This document shows positions 6,101 to 8,307 of a stretch of 8,307 nucleotides of DNA, piece by piece (the first letter of the stretch is position 1; every line of letters begins with the position of its first letter). The position numbers and the translations under genes are program-made. This DNA is from an uncultured Lachnospiraceae bacterium. Its GTDB lineage: Bacteria; Bacillota; Clostridia; Lachnospirales; Lachnospiraceae. The notes beneath the pieces were generated by a model. The model was not told where the DNA came from. It saw only the letters and a list, made by a program, of their open reading frames with translations, and searched no databases. The stretch lies in contig CANQYH010000135.1 in NCBI GenBank assembly GCA_947628025.1, forward strand, positions 1 to 8,307. The letters run 5' to 3'.

Positions 6101-8307
6101 GATGCCGGTTTTGATATCCTGGTCAGCGGAATAGAGGAGGGAGCTGTTTTTTACCGTTCCCGCCTGGAATCGGTCGCCGAGGACGGCAGGGTCGTGGTCG
6201 GTTCCCGCCTGGAGCCGACGGGAGAATATGAAAAAGCGGAAGCCGGAGAATACAAAGTGGACGCGGAGGGGAATTATATCCCGAAAAAAGACGCGGAGGG
6301 AAATATTCTCTACGACCGTTCCAAGCCGGTGAGCCGGAGCGTATACGCGATGCGCAGGCTGAATTATTATCCGCAGATCCAGGCGGAGCCTGCCGTGGAT
6401 CCGGTCAAATGGATGGACACGCAGACGGTAGATCTCGATTATGTAAAGAGCGAGGTTAATTCCATCCTGGAGCGGAGCGGATATAACCTGCTGGATGCGG
6501 ATACCGGTTCCGGCGCGCCCTGGACCGTGATCCCATTAAGCGGAAAGACAAACCAGGAACTGGCGCTGGAGATCCTGACCTGGTTTCAGATGAATCCGTT
6601 TTGGGACAGCGGCGCGGTCTGCCGGATCGAAGAAGCGCAGGGAACCCGTCAGGCCGTGATCTTCCATGACTATGTACGCCTGAAAAGCGGCGCGGTCTGC
6701 GATCCGCTGACAGGCCGGCTGTATGTGCGGACGCCAGTGACCGTGGAGGATATGGGGGAACGCCATATGTACGCGGTCTATGAGAGTTCGGAATATACGA
6801 TGAAGAACGGTTACGCTGTGGTGGAATACAGGCGGCAGAAAGAGGGAGCGATCCTGTTTCCCGGCAGGCTGGAGGACTGCCTGGAGACCGCGTATGAACC
6901 TCTCTATGAGCAGTACGTGAAGGGAGAGGTGAAGCGGGACGGCGAGGGGAATCCGATCCCGGTCTATCAATGGGAGCCGGTCTACGAGGAAAGGACGCAG
7001 ACCTCCAGCGAGTATGTGACGGAAAAGCTGGACGCCGAATATGATCCGGCGGTCCGCGGTTACCGGATCCATGTGGATAATATGGTGGACTGGAGCCAGG
7101 CCGATGGACCGGTGACGGAGACCTACCGCGTCGAGGTTCCCCAAAAGACGATTCTGGTTGGCGGGGAAGAGATGTTTTACAATGACTATCTGATCCGGAT
7201 CGCCGGAGTTGGGGCCAGCGCCTTTGCCTCGGCCAGAGATAAGGAGACGGAAAGCCGGATCGCGCGCCTGACCTATCCGGGACAGCTGGCGCCTGTGCAG
7301 GACGGAGCCGGGACGCCGGGATACGGTACCAGAGAAACGCCGCTGGGAGTGCAGGAGCGGATCATCGAACAGGCGGTCAAAGTGTTTAAGGACGTGGAGC
7401 AGAAAGACGAGGACGGAACCGGCACCGTGCTGGGCAAAGAGGATAATTTCCGTTTTAAGATCTATCTGAAAAGCAATCTGCAGAGGCTTTACCGGACCGA
7501 GGACGGGACCGTCGTGTGGCTGGACCGGCGGGGAAACGAGATCGATCCGCTGGTCTGGAAACAGACGTATCCCGGTCTGGTCCCGGCGCTTTTTACGAAG
7601 GTACCCCGCAGTACGGATGTGATCTGTAAGGACACGTCTGAGGCGGTCATAGCGAATAAGCGGCTCTATGAACCGGGGCAGGCGACGGCGAATCCGGGCT
7701 ATACGCCGGTGCTGGAGATGACGGAAAAAATAGTGGCGGACGGCGGAGGGACGCGGACGGTCTGGGTCTGCAACTACGATAAATTTTTCGACGCGCTGGC
7801 CGTGGCGAACCATGACGCGTGGGACGACCATTCGCCCACTTATTCTTCCTACCGCCCGCTGGGCAATGCGGTCAACCGCAGCGAACAGGCGGAAGAAAAC
7901 GCCCGGGTCTCCGATTTGGTCAGGCAGTTCGCCATCGACTGGTATCTGGATGAGGAGGTGGCCGCTATGCCGAAAGACGAGCAGGCTGCCTACGGGGACT
8001 GGCTGTACGATGAGGCGCTGGGGCGGGCGATCCGGAAAGCCCAGGATTATCTGAAACCGTTTTTCGCATACGATCTGGACGAGATCTACGCCATCGCCTG
8101 GGACGGGGAGGATCATGGCGGAAAGGACCGCGACGATACGACGCTGAGCGCCGGCCAGGAGGCGGAAGCCTATTATTATGGATTGTCCCGGAATCTGCCT
8201 TACGGGACCTATGTAGCGGCAGAACAGCAGCCCCGCTACGCCAGCCTTGAGGACTACCGGAACCGTCATTATCGCATCGACGTTCCAAAAGAAGTGGAGG
8301 TACCGTC
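2999..8307 (+). CDS. Giant Cys-Gln thioester, SpaA-like isopeptide surface adhesin (3' partial)
   Basis: I translated this frame from the ATG to the right edge and met no stop: at least 1769 codons, with the end outside the window. Order of parts: signal peptide (1 to about 38); thioester domain (about 41-180) with Cys75 in FCISPGKH and Gln136 in VQTAVW; a beta domain (about 185-312); a Pro-Glu stalk (313-352); a SpaA-like domain with a Glu-rich insertion (about 361-587); tandem 25-residue repeats (693-807); a SpaA/Cna_B-type domain (875-995, Lys882 and Glu984); a long beta-rich region; and a last module with Lys1461 and Glu1742. The known role of the thioester class is covalent attachment to host or surface ligands, with isopeptide bonds stiffening the stalk. 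A sortase signal is expected past the edge but not seen. It is probably co-transcribed with the upstream surface protein. RefSeq-style names would be Cys-Gln thioester bond-forming surface protein or SpaA isopeptide-forming pilin-related protein. The family is confident; the ligand is unknown. Confidence 0.93.
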   Translation, partial: MRNRIYRRGKRILAGVLAAVCFCMAFFTSFETNTIVSRASTFTGKNIWSGGSEVMFGHKRNYLYRWSDGYQMTFCISPGKHMGSAVVASARRVNIDDEDIPYVRSREDFKKLALMCTWFDHNGSIYADNVTYAAVQTAVWGIFTDGWESVDDLAQTVDRHVPGVYDRWKDVKEYVENEDARLEGCPEWLSVTSDGAEQNMKTMERIDGVWTAEFDISAVPELASLNWKFDGDAAGWSRKISGGKLIFTYNGTEASTVTVSASLIGSLAVWGRNTTSLTFYIPDGPADKIQAMIGAGLEAPKAYLKLTTGEIAPEPEPEPEPEPEPGPEPEPGPEPEPGPEPEPEPEPEPEPEIVVPPVPAVEIFRHRETFVSHYRVKLEKYCAETEQPLAEVGFRVLEAMSGRSLDGLSSAKMSPRPVLWDDFKVCAEVMTDESGSITHTDTKRYEYDRTYCGGHPMPEFLEMPEYDDGKDHSAEMEAIEATNQQVEQEWLALMEACEESTDFHDEDPEKALAMMLKDREETYEAFIGLRYDYAFEETQARYGYVLHGRHNDDAASKVLRVSSVEAGGESQVVEREVIVDELVGYGSFAYGNDGEEDDREELTESAAYRKAALQMNVSLATARAWEKRMERLGIVVKKVPARPADPEDNPEMPESTSIADRPAERQTAAAETGSNAKEKQEAEPEPQNREMTATGSNARKSGETAGTAPQDAEYGNPATESNARKSGEAAVTAPRDAEYAEYGNPETGSDARKSGETAGTAPRDTEYENPVTGSDARKGGETISAAPRDAEYENPATESNARRTTEPVRREAAASVSVYTYQFADRTALAEEEPEPDRGEVVLPEPEPDDIEPLRPKKDSGYTSAVVQLYDHRTEGEIHINKRDMDLLAGETDGYDSYGETQGDATLEGAVYGLYAAEDIVHPDGKTGVVYRAGDLTAIAATDKNGDASFMAYTEESDTSRKAANKDGTWIGHPLIAGQYYVGEIARSEGYEKTEEPELSELILGRAAVTSPMTHPIDMHDGSWLEFDVTFEDTDAGFDILVSGIEEGAVFYRSRLESVAEDGRVVVGSRLEPTGEYEKAEAGEYKVDAEGNYIPKKDAEGNILYDRSKPVSRSVYAMRRLNYYPQIQAEPAVDPVKWMDTQTVDLDYVKSEVNSILERSGYNLLDADTGSGAPWTVIPLSGKTNQELALEILTWFQMNPFWDSGAVCRIEEAQGTRQAVIFHDYVRLKSGAVCDPLTGRLYVRTPVTVEDMGERHMYAVYESSEYTMKNGYAVVEYRRQKEGAILFPGRLEDCLETAYEPLYEQYVKGEVKRDGEGNPIPVYQWEPVYEERTQTSSEYVTEKLDAEYDPAVRGYRIHVDNMVDWSQADGPVTETYRVEVPQKTILVGGEEMFYNDYLIRIAGVGASAFASARDKETESRIARLTYPGQLAPVQDGAGTPGYGTRETPLGVQERIIEQAVKVFKDVEQKDEDGTGTVLGKEDNFRFKIYLKSNLQRLYRTEDGTVVWLDRRGNEIDPLVWKQTYPGLVPALFTKVPRSTDVICKDTSEAVIANKRLYEPGQATANPGYTPVLEMTEKIVADGGGTRTVWVCNYDKFFDALAVANHDAWDDHSPTYSSYRPLGNAVNRSEQAEENARVSDLVRQFAIDWYLDEEVAAMPKDEQAAYGDWLYDEALGRAIRKAQDYLKPFFAYDLDEIYAIAWDGEDHGGKDRDDTTLSAGQEAEAYYYGLSRNLPYGTYVAAEQQPRYASLEDYRNRHYRIDVPKEVEVP
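3119..3538 (+). other. Thioester domain (TED), Cys75-Gln136
   Basis: Known thioester domains of Gram-positive adhesins have a Cys after an aromatic or Leu residue and a Gln in a TQxAIW-like motif, and the two side chains join as an internal thioester. Here FC-ISPGKH places Cys75 (codon 3221-3223), and VQTAVW places Gln136 (codon 3404-3406). The Cys-Gln spacing of 61 residues is short, as in compact TEDs. Val replaces the usual Thr before Gln, and Val replaces Ile before Trp. Cys116 (MCTW) is also in the domain but lacks the motif context. The bond itself is inferred, not seen. Confidence 0.8.
3627..3656 (+). repeat. Perfect 11-bp inverted repeat inside the adhesin gene
   Basis: GGACCGCGGAG (3627-3637) and CTCCGCGGTCC (3646-3656) are exact reverse complements around an 8-base loop (TTTGATAT). 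The stem is very GC-rich and should be stable in mRNA. No T-run follows (next bases CCGA), so it is not an intrinsic terminator. It lies within codons for about residues 210-220 and may simply be a coding coincidence. Confidence 0.7.
3935..4054 (+). repeat. Pro-Glu stalk repeat (40 residues)
   Basis: Forty codons encode alternating Pro and Glu with three Gly interruptions (EPEPGPEPEPGPEPEPGPEP style). An 18-base unit, CCAGGCCCCGAACCGGAG, occurs twice in tandem in the middle. Pro-rich, acidic repeats of this kind form stiff, extended spacers in wall proteins. Here it lifts the thioester head and its neighbouring beta domain away from the SpaA-like stalk domains. Varied synonymous codons (CCG, CCA, CCC, CCT) suggest an old, diversified repeat rather than a fresh expansion. 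Confidence 0.95.
4079..4759 (+). other. SpaA-like domain with an acidic helical insertion
   Basis: Residues 361-587 open with YRVKLEKYCAETEQPLAEVG followed by FRVLEAM. This matches the first strands of SpaA/Cna_B prealbumin-like folds (a Lys before a D/Y-x-x-T turn, then P-L-A-x-x-x-F); Lys380 is the candidate bond-forming Lys. A later ARYGYVLHGRHNDD (540-553) takes the position of the usual closing GY strand. Between them lies a Glu-rich stretch, likely helical (about 470-535), with cysteines at 426, 452 and 497 plus Cys382 before it. I recall the same layout in other giant Clostridia surface proteins. The isopeptide bond is unproven. Confidence 0.6.
5075..5419 (+). repeat. 75-bp coding tandem repeats, 4.5 units
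   Basis: Units run 5075-5149, 5150-5233, 5234-5308, 5309-5383 and a partial 5384-5419. The 25-residue unit reads like ATGSNARKSGETAG followed by TAPQDAEYGNP. Unit 2 is 84 bases because GCGGAATAT (Ala-Glu-Tyr) is duplicated at 5207-5224. Copies differ in a mosaic way (TES or TGS, SNA or SDA, YGNP or YENP), so they have diverged and perhaps recombined. The segment is polar, low in hydrophobics and probably unfolded, acting as a length-variable spacer between two SpaA-like domains. All changes keep the reading frame. Confidence 0.95.
5621..5983 (+). other. SpaA/Cna_B-type isopeptide domain
   Basis: Residues 875-995 start EGEIHINKRDMDLLAGE, continue LEGAVYGLYAAEDIVHPDGK and TDKNGDASF, and close with GQYYVGEIARSEGYEKT. 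These match the SpaA-type prealbumin-like fold: Lys882 in the first strand (N-K-R-D), a G-A-x-Y-x-L strand, a D-x-x-G turn, and the closing E-box with Glu984 before a GY. In characterised relatives the Glu helps the Lys form an internal isopeptide bond that resists force and proteases. The inserted H-P-D-G-K and aromatic segments make it longer than the minimal domain. Bond formation here is inferred. Confidence 0.8.
7337..8307 (+). other. C-terminal conserved module, possible split isopeptide domain (cut by window edge)
   Basis: Residues from about 1447 to the end contain QAVKVFKDVEQ (Lys1461, Lys1464), KEDNFRFKIYLKSNLQRLYR (near 1480), NARVSDLVRQFAIDWYL (near 1634), and LPYGTYVAAEQQP with Glu1742. 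The last segment looks like the closing E-box strand of a SpaA/Cna_B fold. The Lys strand lies about 280 residues earlier, so the middle would be an unusually large insertion. I recall similar strings in other giant clostridial SpaA-related proteins, which suggests a conserved module rather than random filler. Its function is unknown. Confidence 0.55.

Noticed and set aside
6536..8269. 577-codon antisense open frame
   Set aside because: It is a shadow of the adhesin gene: Arg/His/Ile/Pro-rich composition, no family match, and it covers the conserved sense motifs near residues 1480, 1634 and 1742.

Overview
The window holds two large genes on the + strand for secreted surface proteins, and both are cut by the window edges. 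Together they fill almost all of the 8307 bases. The DNA is GC-rich, with codons ending mostly in G or C, and there is a strong purine-rich Shine-Dalgarno before the second gene. The protein types (GLUG-repeat protein with C-terminal cell-wall-binding repeats, and a Cys-Gln thioester adhesin with SpaA-like domains) point to a Gram-positive anaerobe of the class Clostridia, probably a GC-rich Lachnospiraceae-type gut bacterium. That placement is inferred from protein style, not from a marker gene.

Bases 2-2974 are the last 990 codons of a secreted protein. It begins inside a GLUG-type beta-helix, passes through immunoglobulin-like beta domains and a Ser/Gly-rich linker built of short DNA repeats, and ends in a cell-wall-binding repeat domain. 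A gap of only 24 bases, with a strong ribosome binding site and no terminator, leads to the second gene.

Bases 2999-8307 are one uninterrupted reading frame of at least 1769 codons that runs off the right edge. It has a signal peptide and a probable thioester domain (Cys75 and Gln136). These are followed by a Pro-Glu stalk, a first SpaA-like domain with a large insertion, a 25-residue tandem repeat region, a clearer SpaA/Cna_B-type domain (Lys882, Glu984), and a long C-terminal region. That last region looks like another isopeptide-type domain with a very large insertion (Lys1461, Glu1742). The C-terminal wall anchor, if there is one, lies outside the window.

The two genes look co-transcribed and would put two proteins on the same surface: one held non-covalently by wall-binding repeats, and one giant adhesin that may bind its target covalently. 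From memory of the family, giant proteins of this second type in Clostridia often occur in conjugative elements. Nothing in the window itself proves mobility. No RNA genes, insertion sequences, CRISPR arrays or attachment sites are visible. Several long antisense open frames are shadows caused by codon bias.
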